This document shows, one piece after another, positions 35,238 through 44,421 of a DNA stretch of 64,000 nucleotides. The notes beneath the pieces were generated by a model. It had not been told where the DNA came from. It did no database searches and saw only the letters and a program-made list of their open reading frames with translations. This DNA comes from Saccharopolyspora indica (GTDB lineage: Bacteria; Actinomycetota; Actinomycetes; Mycobacteriales; Pseudonocardiaceae): contig NZ_JAQGLB010000003.1 in the NCBI RefSeq assembly GCF_027853965.1, forward strand, positions 248,001 to 312,000. The letters are read 5' to 3'. Position numbers and translations under genes: made by a program. Within the stretch, counting starts at the first letter, position 1. Each line of letters begins with the position of its first letter.

Positions 35238-36065
35238 TCAACTCGATGTCAGGAGCGCCGACCCAGCGGCGCTGAACTCCGCGTCGATGCTGAGCGGCGA
35301 GTGGACCACTTCGGCCACCCGACGGGCGATCTTTCCCGGATCAGCGGCCTGGAAGATGTTCCGGCCCATTGCCACGCCCGCGGTCCCGCCGTCCAGCATT
35401 CGCGATACGTGGGCCAGCACTCCAGCCGGATCCTGCTCGGCGGGGCCCCCAGCGGTGATCACCGGGATGGCGCTCTGCCGAACCACGTCCCGCATCTCCT
35501 CGGTGCTGTGCGCCCAGGGGAGTTTGACGATGTCCGCACCGAGGTCCGTGGCTAGGGAGGCGGCGTGCGCCAGCAGGGCGGGATCGCGCGGATCGGTGAT
35601 GCGCGGGCCGCGCGGGTACATCATGGCCAGGAGCGGGATGCTCCAGGTGGCGCAGGCGTCGGCGACCGCACCCAGGTCGGCGATCTGGGTGCCCTCTTCG
35701 TCCGAACCCAGGTTCACGTGGATGCTCACCGCGTCAGCAGCCATCCGCACGGCGTTCTCCACGCTCGAGACCAGGTACTTCGCGTCGGGATCCCGCGCGT
35801 GCATCGTGCTGGCGCTCAGGTGGACGATGAGTCCGATGTTGGCGAAGCGGCGAGGATCCACGAACGCCACCCGCCCTTTGTGCAGCACGACCGCATCGAC
35901 GCCGTTCCCGGCGAGCGTCCCGATGAGCGGGTCGAGTTGATCCCCGGGGAGAATCGGGCCGTCGGCCACCGAGTGGTCCAGCGGAACGATGAACAGTCTG
36001 TCGTCGCCGTAGCGGTGGAGTCGGCGCAACCGCATGAGAGCGGCAGTAGTGCGGTGGTTGCGCAT
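35238..36065 (-). CDS. DhnA-type class I aldolase, GriI type
   Basis: 275 residues from ATG 36065 (GGAAGGA 8 bases upstream). FIVPLDHSVADGP (25-37), LHKGRV, a Tyr in MMYPRG and the Schiff-base Lys181 in GADIVKLPW match the archaeal 2-amino-3,7-dideoxyheptulosonate synthase group. GriI condenses aspartate semialdehyde with dihydroxyacetone phosphate. With GriH-like and aspartokinase genes this forms the known two-step route to 3-amino-4-hydroxybenzoate. Confidence 0.88.
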   Translation of the reverse strand: MRNHRTTAALMRLRRLHRYGDDRLFIVPLDHSVADGPILPGDQLDPLIGTLAGNGVDAVVLHKGRVAFVDPRRFANIGLIVHLSASTMHARDPDAKYLVSSVENAVRMAADAVSIHVNLGSDEEGTQIADLGAVADACATWSIPLLAMMYPRGPRITDPRDPALLAHAASLATDLGADIVKLPWAHSTEEMRDVVRQSAIPVITAGGPAEQDPAGVLAHVSRMLDGGTAGVAMGRNIFQAADPGKIARRVAEVVHSPLSIDAEFSAAGSALLTSS

Positions 36066-36087
36066 CTCTTCGCGTCCTTCCTGCGTT

Positions 36088-36222
36088 TCAGTTCTCTTTC
36101 GCGATCTCACTCATTCCCGCTGGTGGGATCCGAACCGCAGGTACGCGGTTTCGGGAGACCCAGCGTGCAAGGTCGGGCTCAAGGCGTTCTGCGCCCATTT
36201 CTGCGAGGAGTTCTGCGTCCAC
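36088..36222 (-). CDS. Possible 44-residue peptide between aspartokinase and aldolase genes
   Basis: GTG 36222 to TGA 36090 encodes an acidic peptide (VDAELLAEMGAERLEPDLARW and so on) in the same frame as, and right after, the aspartokinase stop. Third-position GC is only moderate and there is no clear ribosome-binding site, so it may be a read-through relic of a longer aspartokinase C-terminus or non-coding. Confidence 0.2.
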   Translation of the reverse strand: MDAELLAEMGAERLEPDLARWVSRNRVPAVRIPPAGMSEIAKEN

Positions 36223-36237
36223 GATCCCGGCGCGCAG

Positions 36238-37485
36238 TCAGGTGCTCATCAGTTCCAGGCCCCTCTCGTCGAGATCGAGCAGAAACTCCTCATAAAGCGC
36301 CACCACGGCTTCGTCCACGCGAGCTCGCGGCACCAGAAAAGTAGTCCTGGCCTGCGTCGCGGAGACGCACTGGGCGTCGATCTCGCGGTCTCGCAGAGCG
36401 GTCAGCGCGCCGATCATCGTGCCTGGTCTGCTCAGCAATCCGACGCCGACGAGCGACACCTTCCCGAGCGAGCGCCTCGTCTCGACAGAACCGTTCGCAC
36501 CGCGCACCGCACCGGTCAATTCGGCGAGGACTTCCTCGAGTGCCGCGTCGGGCATGCAAAAGGCCATTCTCAGTTCGTCGGAGGGGCCCACCCCCCACGT
36601 AACGGAGTCGACCGGGATCTCCATGCTCGCCACGGTGTTGAGCGCCGCGACGCCGGAACCTCCCTTGACGACGACCTGGGTGACGGCTCGGTCGTGCGTC
36701 ACGGCGACCACGCCAGCCCGCCCTTCGATCCCTCCGGTTCCTGACACGTCTGCACCTCTTCCCACGATGGTGGTCTGCCTGGTCCGATCGGCCGAGTTGC
36801 GCACCACGACGTCGATGGCATGTGCGGCTGCGAGTTCCACGGCCCTCGCATGCATGACCCCAGCTCCCGAGAAGGCCATCTCGGACATGGTTTCGGCGTC
36901 GATCCGGGTGAGGAGCGGTGCTCCGACGACCACTCGTGGGTCCGCGCGATGCACGCCGTCGACGTCCGTGCAGATCTCGCAGGTCCGCGCTCTGTGTCCA
37001 GCGGCCAGCGCGACTGCCGAGATGTCCGAGCCACCTCTGCCCAGCGTGATGGTCTCCCCTTCGGGGCTCAGTGCTTGGAATCCCGAAACCACCGCGACTC
37101 GACCCGCGGCAAGCCGCCTGCGCAGCGGCTCCGGATCCACTTCCGACACGAATCCCGAACCGTGGCGGCCGACCGCGCGCAACCCGGCCCGTGCACCGGA
37201 GAGGGATTCCGCGGGAACGCCCAGGTTCCGCAGGGCGATCGCGAACAACGCAGCCGACTCCGCTTCGCCGGTCGCAAGCAGCTTGTCCATTTCGAGGGAG
37301 TCGGGGAAACGGCTCAAACCCGCCGCGGACCGCACCAGTCCGTCCGTCCTCTTCCCCCGTGCGGACACAACGACGACGAGCGAAGTTCCTCGGTTGTGCG
37401 CCTGTGCCACCTGTTCCGCAGCGGAGGCGACTTGCTGGTCGGTGGCCAGCGAGCTTCCTCCATACTTCCGAATGGCGATATCCAT
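36238..37485 (-). CDS. Aspartate kinase
   Basis: 415 residues from ATG 37485 (GGAG 5 bases upstream). The N-terminal KYGGSSLA (7-14), FQALSPEGETITLGRGGSDISA and CEICTDVDGVHRADPRVV segments define the kinase domain; two ACT domains follow from about residue 265. It phosphorylates aspartate towards aspartate semialdehyde, the GriI substrate. A cluster-borne copy probably raises precursor supply and may have relaxed feedback control, which sequence reading alone cannot show. First gene of the minus-strand operon. Confidence 0.92.
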   Translation of the reverse strand: MDIAIRKYGGSSLATDQQVASAAEQVAQAHNRGTSLVVVVSARGKRTDGLVRSAAGLSRFPDSLEMDKLLATGEAESAALFAIALRNLGVPAESLSGARAGLRAVGRHGSGFVSEVDPEPLRRRLAAGRVAVVSGFQALSPEGETITLGRGGSDISAVALAAGHRARTCEICTDVDGVHRADPRVVVGAPLLTRIDAETMSEMAFSGAGVMHARAVELAAAHAIDVVVRNSADRTRQTTIVGRGADVSGTGGIEGRAGVVAVTHDRAVTQVVVKGGSGVAALNTVASMEIPVDSVTWGVGPSDELRMAFCMPDAALEEVLAELTGAVRGANGSVETRRSLGKVSLVGVGLLSRPGTMIGALTALRDREIDAQCVSATQARTTFLVPRARVDEAVVALYEEFLLDLDERGLELMST

Positions 37486-37998
37486 TCCGCTCCGTCCGAG
37501 ATGTTCGATCGCATAAGGCACTCGTCGACCTCGCACTCAAACACTAGAGGCGGCGACATCCTCGCGGATCACATAAATGAGCGATATCGGGGAGGACTCG
37601 GCAAGAACGACGTCCGACAGCGAGCGACCGAGCCGCCCGGCCGCGGTGGTGCTGGGTCTTCGTGGTGCTTCGGGAAGGGAGCACCCGTCCCACCTGGCGG
37701 GCGGGTTACCCCGTTCGTTGACAGTTTCCGGTGGAGGTGTGATCGTACTCCGTGTGAAATCCAGCGAGTTGCTCGTCTCTCGTTCACACATCGACCTGCG
37801 TCGACAGGCGAGTGCACTGTGTACTGCCGCATGAACTGATTGCACAGCGGTCGTCCGGTTGTCCGAACTGACGACCGCGATGCTGGTGCGCGTCGGATAG
37901 CGCATCGCGTCGCGAGTTCGCCGGAGCTGGCGGCGAAGTTGCTCCGTTCGGCCGCTTCTGCCACTGGTTTCTGACCTTGTTCCGGAAAGTTGACGGTG
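37486..37998. other. 513-bp divergent control region
   Basis: Separates the aspartokinase operon from the ABC importer operon. It contains TTGACA at 37718-37723 (plus strand) with only a weak -10 (GATCGT, 17 bases on), the palindrome AGTGCACT at 37811-37818, and a hairpin of two perfect 9-bp arms GCGGTCGTC (37847-37855) and GACGACCGC (37870-37878). No supported gene. Confidence 0.45.
37847..37878. promoter_or_regulatory. Hairpin or operator upstream of the first ABC operon
   Basis: Two perfect 9-bp arms with a 14-base centre, about 120 bases before the first permease gene. It could be an operator for an unlinked regulator or an RNA hairpin in the leader. Confidence 0.3.
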
Positions 37999-38976
37999 AT
38001 GTTGCGCTATTTCGCGCATCGGTTGCTGCAGGCGATTGTCGTGCTGTGGGCGACTTTCACAGTTTCGTTCCTCATCCTCTACGCGTTACCCGGTGATGCT
38101 GTTTCGATCGTGGTCGGCCCGGACGCGGGCAGCGGGATCACGCCGGAGCAGTTGGCCCAGCTGCGGCACGAGTACGGGTTCGACAGACCGCTGATCGTCC
38201 AGTACGCCACCCGGCTCGGGCAGCTGTTCACCGGTGATCTCGGTGTTTCCATCAGCAGCGGGCAGCCGGTCGCCGCGATGATCGCCGACGCGTTGCCCGC
38301 GACCGTTCAGATCGCCGGGGTGGGGTTGTTGTTCGCCATCGTCCTCGGCGGGGGAATCGCGCTGGCAGCGACCTACTTCCAGTGGCACCCGGTGCGGCAG
38401 TTGCTGCTCGCGCTGCCGCCGATCGGAGTGGCGGTGCCGTCGTTCTGGCTGGGCATGCTGCTGCTCCAGCTGTTCTCGTTCCGGTTGAAGCTGTTCCCCG
38501 CGGTGGGCAACGAGGGATTCGCCAGCGTGGTGCTACCCGCGATCACGCTCGGCGTGCCGACCGGGGCGCTGATCGCACAAGTGCTGGCCAGGAGTCTCAA
38601 CGTGACGCTGCGCGAGCCCTACATCGATACCGCGCGTGCGAAGGGTTCGAGCCCGCTGCGCATTCACTTCCGGCACGCGCTGCGCAACAGCCTGCTGCCA
38701 GCACTGACGATGGGCAGCATCGTCGTCGGAAATCTGCTGGCCGGGTCGGTGGTCACCGAGACCGTCTTCTCGCGGACCGGCATAGGCCGGTTGATGTCCA
38801 CGGCAGTGACGAACCGGGACGTCCCCGTGGTTGCCGGGCTCGTGGTGTTCAGCGCGGCGGTGTTCGTGATCACGAACCTCGTGATCGACCTGATCTATCC
38901 CCTGGTGGATCCGCGAATCGTGTTGCGGCGCGGCCGGAACCGCGTCGCCGCAGCGGAGGAGAACAACCGTGGTTGA
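37999..38976 (+). CDS. ABC importer permease (DppB type), system 1
   Basis: 325 residues from ATG 37999; GTG 37996 is equally compatible with the GGAAAG upstream. About six membrane spans. The N-terminal RLLQAIVVLWATFTVSFLILY and the EAA-type loop DTARAKGSSPLRIHFRHALRN identify the DppB/OppB family. First gene of an operon encoding two permeases, a fused ATPase and a lipoprotein. Confidence 0.9.
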   Translation: MLRYFAHRLLQAIVVLWATFTVSFLILYALPGDAVSIVVGPDAGSGITPEQLAQLRHEYGFDRPLIVQYATRLGQLFTGDLGVSISSGQPVAAMIADALPATVQIAGVGLLFAIVLGGGIALAATYFQWHPVRQLLLALPPIGVAVPSFWLGMLLLQLFSFRLKLFPAVGNEGFASVVLPAITLGVPTGALIAQVLARSLNVTLREPYIDTARAKGSSPLRIHFRHALRNSLLPALTMGSIVVGNLLAGSVVTETVFSRTGIGRLMSTAVTNRDVPVVAGLVVFSAAVFVITNLVIDLIYPLVDPRIVLRRGRNRVAAAEENNRG

Positions 38977-39892
38977 GCCGGAACGAGGCAGCATTGCGGC
39001 ACCGCCGCAGCCCAACACCCGGAAGGAGCCGCAGGCCGCGGTGCGGGCGCCGCGCCGGGCCGGTGGCGCGGTCCTGGTGGTGCGAGAAGCACTGCGGCGG
39101 CCGGATCTGGTGCTGGCCGTCGGCTGGATCGCGGTCGTGCTCCTCGCCGCTTTCGCACCGAACGTTCTCACCTCGACAGATCCGCTGGCAGCCGTGCCCG
39201 GCCAGCGGCTGCGGCCGCCCTCAGCCGCGCACCTCTTCGGCACCGACGAGCTGGGACGGGATCTGTTCGCCCGCACCGTGCACGGTGCGGCGTTGACGCT
39301 TCAGGCGGCAGTGCTCGCCGTGGCGGTCGGACTGGTCGTCGGTTCGGCGCTCGGTCTGCTCGGCGGGTTCTTCCGCGGCTGGGTCGATGACGTGATCATG
39401 CGCGTGGTGGACGTCCTGCTGGCGATCCCGAGCCTGCTGCTGTCCATGGCCGTGGTGGTCGCTCTCGGGTTCGGAACGATGAACGTGGCGATCGCGGTCG
39501 GAATGGGCAGCGTTGCCAGCTGCGCCCGGGTCATGCGGGCCGAAGTGCTGAAGGTGCGCAACAGCCCGTACGTCGAGGCGGCCCGGACCGGAGGTTCTCG
39601 CCGGTCCGCGGTGCTGTTCCGGCACGTCCTGCCGAACTCGTGGGGGCCGGTTCTCGTGCTGGCAGCACTGGAGTTCGGCACCGCGATTCTCGCCGTGTCG
39701 ACGCTGAGCTTCCTGGGCTACGGCGCCCCGGCACCTGCTCCCGAGTGGGGCTCCTTGATGGCGGACGGGCGTGACTACCTCGGCCTGGCCTGGTGGATGA
39801 CGACCACGCCGGGCCTGACCATCGCCGCCACCGTGCTGGCCGCCAACCGGATTTCCCATGCTCTGGACGATGGATGGAGGTACCTCCGGTGA
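38969..39892 (+). CDS. ABC importer permease (DppC type), system 1
   Basis: 307 residues from GTG 38969, overlapping the previous gene by 8 bases. It has the N-terminal soluble tail and FGTDELGRDLFARTVHGA motif of DppC proteins and the EAA loop EAARTGGSRRSAVLFRHVLPN. Partner of the DppB-type permease in the membrane. Confidence 0.9.
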   Translation: MVEPERGSIAAPPQPNTRKEPQAAVRAPRRAGGAVLVVREALRRPDLVLAVGWIAVVLLAAFAPNVLTSTDPLAAVPGQRLRPPSAAHLFGTDELGRDLFARTVHGAALTLQAAVLAVAVGLVVGSALGLLGGFFRGWVDDVIMRVVDVLLAIPSLLLSMAVVVALGFGTMNVAIAVGMGSVASCARVMRAEVLKVRNSPYVEAARTGGSRRSAVLFRHVLPNSWGPVLVLAALEFGTAILAVSTLSFLGYGAPAPAPEWGSLMADGRDYLGLAWWMTTTPGLTIAATVLAANRISHALDDGWRYLR

Positions 39893-41535
39893 GCGGAACT
39901 GCGGAGGCGCACCGACCGCTGCTGGACATCCGGGGTCTCTCGGTGCGGTACCGCGGCACCGACGGCGCCGTCGCGGCCGTTCGCGCGGTGAACCTGTCGG
40001 TGGCGGCGGGCGAGACGGTGGCGATCGTCGGCGAGTCGGGCTCGGGCAAGACCACGACGGCGCACGCGGTGGTCGGGCTGCTCACCGCGAACGCCCAGGT
40101 GACCACCGGTGAGATCGACTTCGATGGGCACGACCTGCGGAAACTCCGGGGGAAGCAGCTGCGCGCCATCCGGGGTCGGCGGATCGGGCTGATTCCACAG
40201 GATCCGACGGTGTCGTTGAACCCGGTGAAGCGGATCGGAGAGCAGGTCGCCGAGGTGCTGATCGTGCACGACCTCGCCGACCGCAAGACCGCGGCGGTAG
40301 GAGCCGTCGACGCGCTGCGGGCGGCCGGGCTGCCCGATCCCGCAGCGATCGCGCGCCGCTACCCGCACGAGCTCTCAGGCGGCATGCGGCAGCGCGTGCT
40401 GATCGCCATCGCTGTCGCCGCCGAACCGGACCTGATCATCGCCGACGAACCGACCAGTGCCCTCGATGTCACTATGCAGCACCGGATTCTCGACCACATC
40501 GAGCTGCTGACCCGCCAGCGCGGTACCGGTGTCCTGCTCATCACGCACGATCTGGGGGTCGCGGCCGACCGGGCAGACCGGATCGTGGTGATGTCCGGTG
40601 GACAGGTCGTCGAACAGGGACCGCCGGAGCAGATTCTGCGCTCCCCCCAGCAGGATTACACCAGGGCGTTGCTCGCTGCGGCGCCCAGCATCGGCACTGC
40701 GCCTCGTCGATCCGCAGCCGGGAAGCAACCTGCCGAGGCCGCCGAGCCGTTGCTGTCGGTGACCGGACTGGCCAAGGAATTCCCCCTTCCGCGCGCGGAA
40801 TCCGGCCGTCCGCGGAAGGTGCGCGCAGTCGACGACGTGGGCTTCACCATCCCCCGCGGGCAGACTTATGCACTGGTCGGCGAGTCCGGCTCGGGCAAGT
40901 CCACCACCGCCCGGCTCGTGCTTCGGGCGATCGAGCCCGACGCCGGGCGGATCCGGTTGGCTGGGGAGGACATCACCGAGGTTCGCGGCGATGAGCTCCG
41001 ACGGCTCCGCCAGCGGTTCCAGATCGTCCAGCAGAACCCGTACGCATCGCTGAACCCGCGTTTCTCGATCGAGCGGGTGGTCACCGATCCGCTGCGCGCT
41101 CTCGGACTGGGGACGAGGGCGGAGCGGCGACGCCGGGTGCGCGACGCGGTCGAGGCGGTAGCCCTGCCCTCGTCGGTGCTCCACCGCAGGCCCGCCGAGC
41201 TCTCCGGCGGTCAACGGCAGCGGGTGGCCATCGCACGAGCACTGGTGGTGAATCCCGAACTGGTGGTGTGCGACGAACCGGTTTCCGCGCTCGACGTCTC
41301 GATCCAGGCGCAGATCCTCGACCTGCTGATCGACCTGCAGGCTGAGTTCGGCGTGAGCTACCTGTTCATCTCGCACGATCTCGCCGTGGTGCAGCAGATC
41401 GCCCACCAGGTCGGCGTGATGCGGGCCGGTCGGCTGGTGGAGCAGGCCTCCAGCACCGACATCTTCCGCAATCCTGAGCACCCCTACACGAAAGAACTGC
41501 TGGCCGCGATTCCAGGTCAGCGCTTCCGGACCTGA
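39889..41535 (+). CDS. Fused dual ATPase (DppD-DppF) of ABC importer, system 1
   Basis: 548 residues from GTG 39889, which overlaps the permease stop as GTGA. Two ATPase domains in one chain: Walker A GESGSGKTT and GESGSGKST, signature motifs LSGGMRQRV and LSGGQRQRV, each followed by a Walker B with DEP. Each half ends in the oligopeptide-transporter C-terminal region. One polypeptide replaces the usual DppD/DppF pair. Confidence 0.93.
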   Translation: MSGTAEAHRPLLDIRGLSVRYRGTDGAVAAVRAVNLSVAAGETVAIVGESGSGKTTTAHAVVGLLTANAQVTTGEIDFDGHDLRKLRGKQLRAIRGRRIGLIPQDPTVSLNPVKRIGEQVAEVLIVHDLADRKTAAVGAVDALRAAGLPDPAAIARRYPHELSGGMRQRVLIAIAVAAEPDLIIADEPTSALDVTMQHRILDHIELLTRQRGTGVLLITHDLGVAADRADRIVVMSGGQVVEQGPPEQILRSPQQDYTRALLAAAPSIGTAPRRSAAGKQPAEAAEPLLSVTGLAKEFPLPRAESGRPRKVRAVDDVGFTIPRGQTYALVGESGSGKSTTARLVLRAIEPDAGRIRLAGEDITEVRGDELRRLRQRFQIVQQNPYASLNPRFSIERVVTDPLRALGLGTRAERRRRVRDAVEAVALPSSVLHRRPAELSGGQRQRVAIARALVVNPELVVCDEPVSALDVSIQAQILDLLIDLQAEFGVSYLFISHDLAVVQQIAHQVGVMRAGRLVEQASSTDIFRNPEHPYTKELLAAIPGQRFRT

Positions 41536-41553
41536 CCCGAGGAGCACTTTCCG

Positions 41554-43185
41554 ATGAGTTCATGGCATTTTCGCCGACGGCGGCTCGGCCTGCTCGCACT
41601 GAGCCTGGCCGTCGCGGTGGTCGCGATCGCCGGTTGCGGCGCGGAGGCCGCCGGTCCCCGCGCTGAGGGGCCACCGAAGCCCGGCGGGAACCTCGTCTTC
41701 GGCCTGGGCGTCGATCCGGTCAGCCTCAACCCGCAAGGCGGCGCGTCGGGCAACGGTGCGTTGTACGTGACCCGCCAGCTGGTCGACTCGCTCACCGAGC
41801 AGGATCCCGCCACCGGTGGGCTTGTCCCCTGGCTCGCGACGAAGTGGGAGGTTTCTCCCGACGCCAAGGTCTTCACGTTCACCTTGCGTGAAGGTGTGAC
41901 GTTCTCCGATGGAAGTCCGGTCACCGCGCAATCCGTCAAGGACAACTTCGATTCCATCGTCGCGGCGGGAGCGAAGGCCAGCGGTGCGCTGCCCTTCCTG
42001 ACCGGGTATGCGCGAACGGTCGTCGTCGACCCGCTGACCGCGCAAGTCGAGTTCAACGCCTCCAACGGTGCTTTCCTGCAGGCCACCTCCAGCTCCGCGC
42101 TCGGGCTGCTGGCACCGAGCACGCTCGCCGTCCCGTTCGAGGAGCGGGCATCGGGCAAGCTGGTCGGAAGCGGACCATTCGTCCTGGACCACTACACGCC
42201 GAACTCCGAGGTGGTGCTGCGGAAGCGGGCCGGGTACGACTGGGCTCCGGAGACCCGCAGGAACCGGGGCGAGGCCTACGTCGACACCGTGACGTTCAAG
42301 ATCATCCCAGAGGCCGGTGCGCGCACCGGGGCGCTGCAGTCCGGGCAGATCGCGGCGGCCAGTGACCTTCCTCCGCAATACGTAGGTCTGCTGCGGGACA
42401 GCGGATACAGCTTCGTCGTGCGGCCGAATCCCGGTCTGGTGTACGGGTTCTCGCTGAACCAGGCCGCCCCGGTCCTCGCGGACAGCAACGTGCGGCGAGC
42501 GCTGCGCAGCGGGATCGACGCGGCGGAGGTGCGCGACACCTTGCTCACCCCGGATTTCGCCGTCGCCACGAGCGTGCTGGCGAAGACGACTCCGGGCTGG
42601 CTCGACCAGAGCGCTTCGATCGGCTACGACCCCGACGAGGCGAACCGGCTGCTGGACGAGGCGGGCTGGCGGAGAGGCGCCGATGGCATCCGGGTGAAGG
42701 ACGGCCGACCGCTGGTCCTCAACACCGTTTCGGTCTCGAACTTCGGGCCGAACCAGTCGATCCTGGAGTTGCTCCAGCAGCAGCTCAAGCGCATCGGCAT
42801 CCGGATGGAGTTCAAGAACGGGACCGTGCCCGAGTGGTTGGAGACGCTCAAGACCGGGGCCTTCGACTTGGCGTGGGGCAACTTCAGCCGAGCCGACGGA
42901 GATGTCCTGCGCATGACCTACGCCGCGGCAGGCAACAATTCCTACCGGATCGACGATCCGGAGCTGGAGGCCGCGCTGCGCGGCCAGCAGGCCACCGCGG
43001 ACCCGCAGGTGCGTGCGCAGTTCATCAACGCAGCGGAGCGGCTGATCGTCGACCGGGGCTATGCGATCCCGGTCGTCGAACTGACGTCGATCATCGGGCA
43101 GTCCGGCGAGGTGCACGGCATCGAGTTCGGCGCCGATTCGCGGCTGCAGCAGCTCAACGATGCCTGGGTTTCCGGACCCCATTAG
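41554..43185 (+). CDS. Substrate-binding lipoprotein (SBP_bac_5), system 1
   Basis: 543 residues; ribosome-binding site CGAGGAGC. Signal peptide of about 27 residues with lipobox AIAGC (lipid Cys28). Then the dipeptide/nickel-binding fold, with VSPDAKVFTFTLREGVTFSDGSPV as family signature. It delivers a peptide or related ligand to the permeases. The downstream amidohydrolase could process the imported compound. Confidence 0.92.
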   Translation: MSSWHFRRRRLGLLALSLAVAVVAIAGCGAEAAGPRAEGPPKPGGNLVFGLGVDPVSLNPQGGASGNGALYVTRQLVDSLTEQDPATGGLVPWLATKWEVSPDAKVFTFTLREGVTFSDGSPVTAQSVKDNFDSIVAAGAKASGALPFLTGYARTVVVDPLTAQVEFNASNGAFLQATSSSALGLLAPSTLAVPFEERASGKLVGSGPFVLDHYTPNSEVVLRKRAGYDWAPETRRNRGEAYVDTVTFKIIPEAGARTGALQSGQIAAASDLPPQYVGLLRDSGYSFVVRPNPGLVYGFSLNQAAPVLADSNVRRALRSGIDAAEVRDTLLTPDFAVATSVLAKTTPGWLDQSASIGYDPDEANRLLDEAGWRRGADGIRVKDGRPLVLNTVSVSNFGPNQSILELLQQQLKRIGIRMEFKNGTVPEWLETLKTGAFDLAWGNFSRADGDVLRMTYAAAGNNSYRIDDPELEAALRGQQATADPQVRAQFINAAERLIVDRGYAIPVVELTSIIGQSGEVHGIEFGADSRLQQLNDAWVSGPH

Positions 43186-43212
43186 CTCGTGGTGGCCCGA
43201 TCAACCACAGGT

Positions 43213-44421
43213 TCACAAGGCCGTCGCCCGGGATCGGCGCGGGACGTGCGGTTCGCCCTGGACGAGCACGAGCTCGGGTCGGGCGAGCGCATCGAGGTCG
43301 AGCCGCGGGTCACCGTCCACGACGAGCAGATCTGCGGCGAAGCCGGGCGCGATGCGTCCGGTGCGTTCGGCGAGGCCCAACGCCGCCGCAGCGGTGGTGG
43401 TGGCCATTTCCAGGACGACCTCGTTCGGCAGACCGGCCCGGGAGAACCACCGGAGTCCCTCGACGTAGTCGCCGAAACCGGCGAACGGCACTCCGGCATC
43501 GGTACCGGCGATGAGCCGCACCCCGGCCTCGTGCTGCTGTCGGACCAGATCCAGCCAGGGCTGGATCACCGCCCGGTCCTGCGAGTCGGCGATGTGGGTG
43601 AACGCGCTGCTGAAGGTAGGGCAGACGAAGGTGCCCCGTTCCACCAGCTCTCGAGCCAGGTCCGCCCGGAAGACGGACTTTCGTTCGGTACCGTCGTCGG
43701 AAACGAAGGAGCAGTGCTCGATCGTGTCGACGCCAGCAGCGAGTGCTGCGCGAATCCCCGTGACGCTGTGCGCGTGCGCCGCAACAGGTTTTCCCGCCGA
43801 GTGGGCTTCGGCCACGGCGGCGCCGATCTCCTCCTGGCTGAACTGCAGCTCGGACATCGACGGGCCGCCCGGTGTCAGGTAACCGCCGGTGACCATGATC
43901 TTGATCAGATCCGCACCGTCGCGAACGTTCCGCCGCACCCGGGCGCGCATCTGCTCGACACCGGCCACTTCGCCGCCGAAGAACCAGCAGTGCCCGCCGG
44001 GAACCGTGATCGGTGCGGTAGCGCTCAGGATGCGCGGCAGCAGCCCGGCGGATTCGCGGAGTCGTATCGCGAGTCCCGAGCGGTCACCGAGATCGCGGAC
44101 CGTGGTGACGCCGCTGTCGAGCAGCGCCCGGGCCCGCGCGGCCATGTGCGCGAACAACACCTCATCGTCCTGGTCGAGCAGCGACCCGACCGGGTCGCTG
44201 CCAGCGTCGAAGGACAGGTGCACGTGCGAGTCGATCAGGCCCGGTAAGAGGGTGCCGCGAACGCGGCGCCGGAGCACGGTGGGACCGACGTCGGCCAGGA
44301 CATCGCGAACCGGGCCGACTGCCGCGATCACGCCCTCGGCGACGTGAACCGCACCATCATGCACCGCTTCACCGGCGGCCCCGGGCAACAACAGGTCGGC
44401 TATCAGGACTTCCGTTGTCAC
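43213..44421 (-). CDS. Metal-dependent amidohydrolase
   Basis: 402 residues. HVH in GLIDSHVHLSF, then KIMVTGGYLTPGG, HAHS, IEHCSF and GTDAGVPFAG supply the metal-binding set of the imidazolonepropionase/Xaa-Pro dipeptidase-like amidohydrolase group. It hydrolyses a cyclic amide, imide or peptide bond; the substrate is unknown. Coupled to the MaoC-like gene by ATGA and convergent with the importer. Confidence 0.87.
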   Translation of the reverse strand: MTTEVLIADLLLPGAAGEAVHDGAVHVAEGVIAAVGPVRDVLADVGPTVLRRRVRGTLLPGLIDSHVHLSFDAGSDPVGSLLDQDDEVLFAHMAARARALLDSGVTTVRDLGDRSGLAIRLRESAGLLPRILSATAPITVPGGHCWFFGGEVAGVEQMRARVRRNVRDGADLIKIMVTGGYLTPGGPSMSELQFSQEEIGAAVAEAHSAGKPVAAHAHSVTGIRAALAAGVDTIEHCSFVSDDGTERKSVFRADLARELVERGTFVCPTFSSAFTHIADSQDRAVIQPWLDLVRQQHEAGVRLIAGTDAGVPFAGFGDYVEGLRWFSRAGLPNEVVLEMATTTAAAALGLAERTGRIAPGFAADLLVVDGDPRLDLDALARPELVLVQGEPHVPRRSRATAL

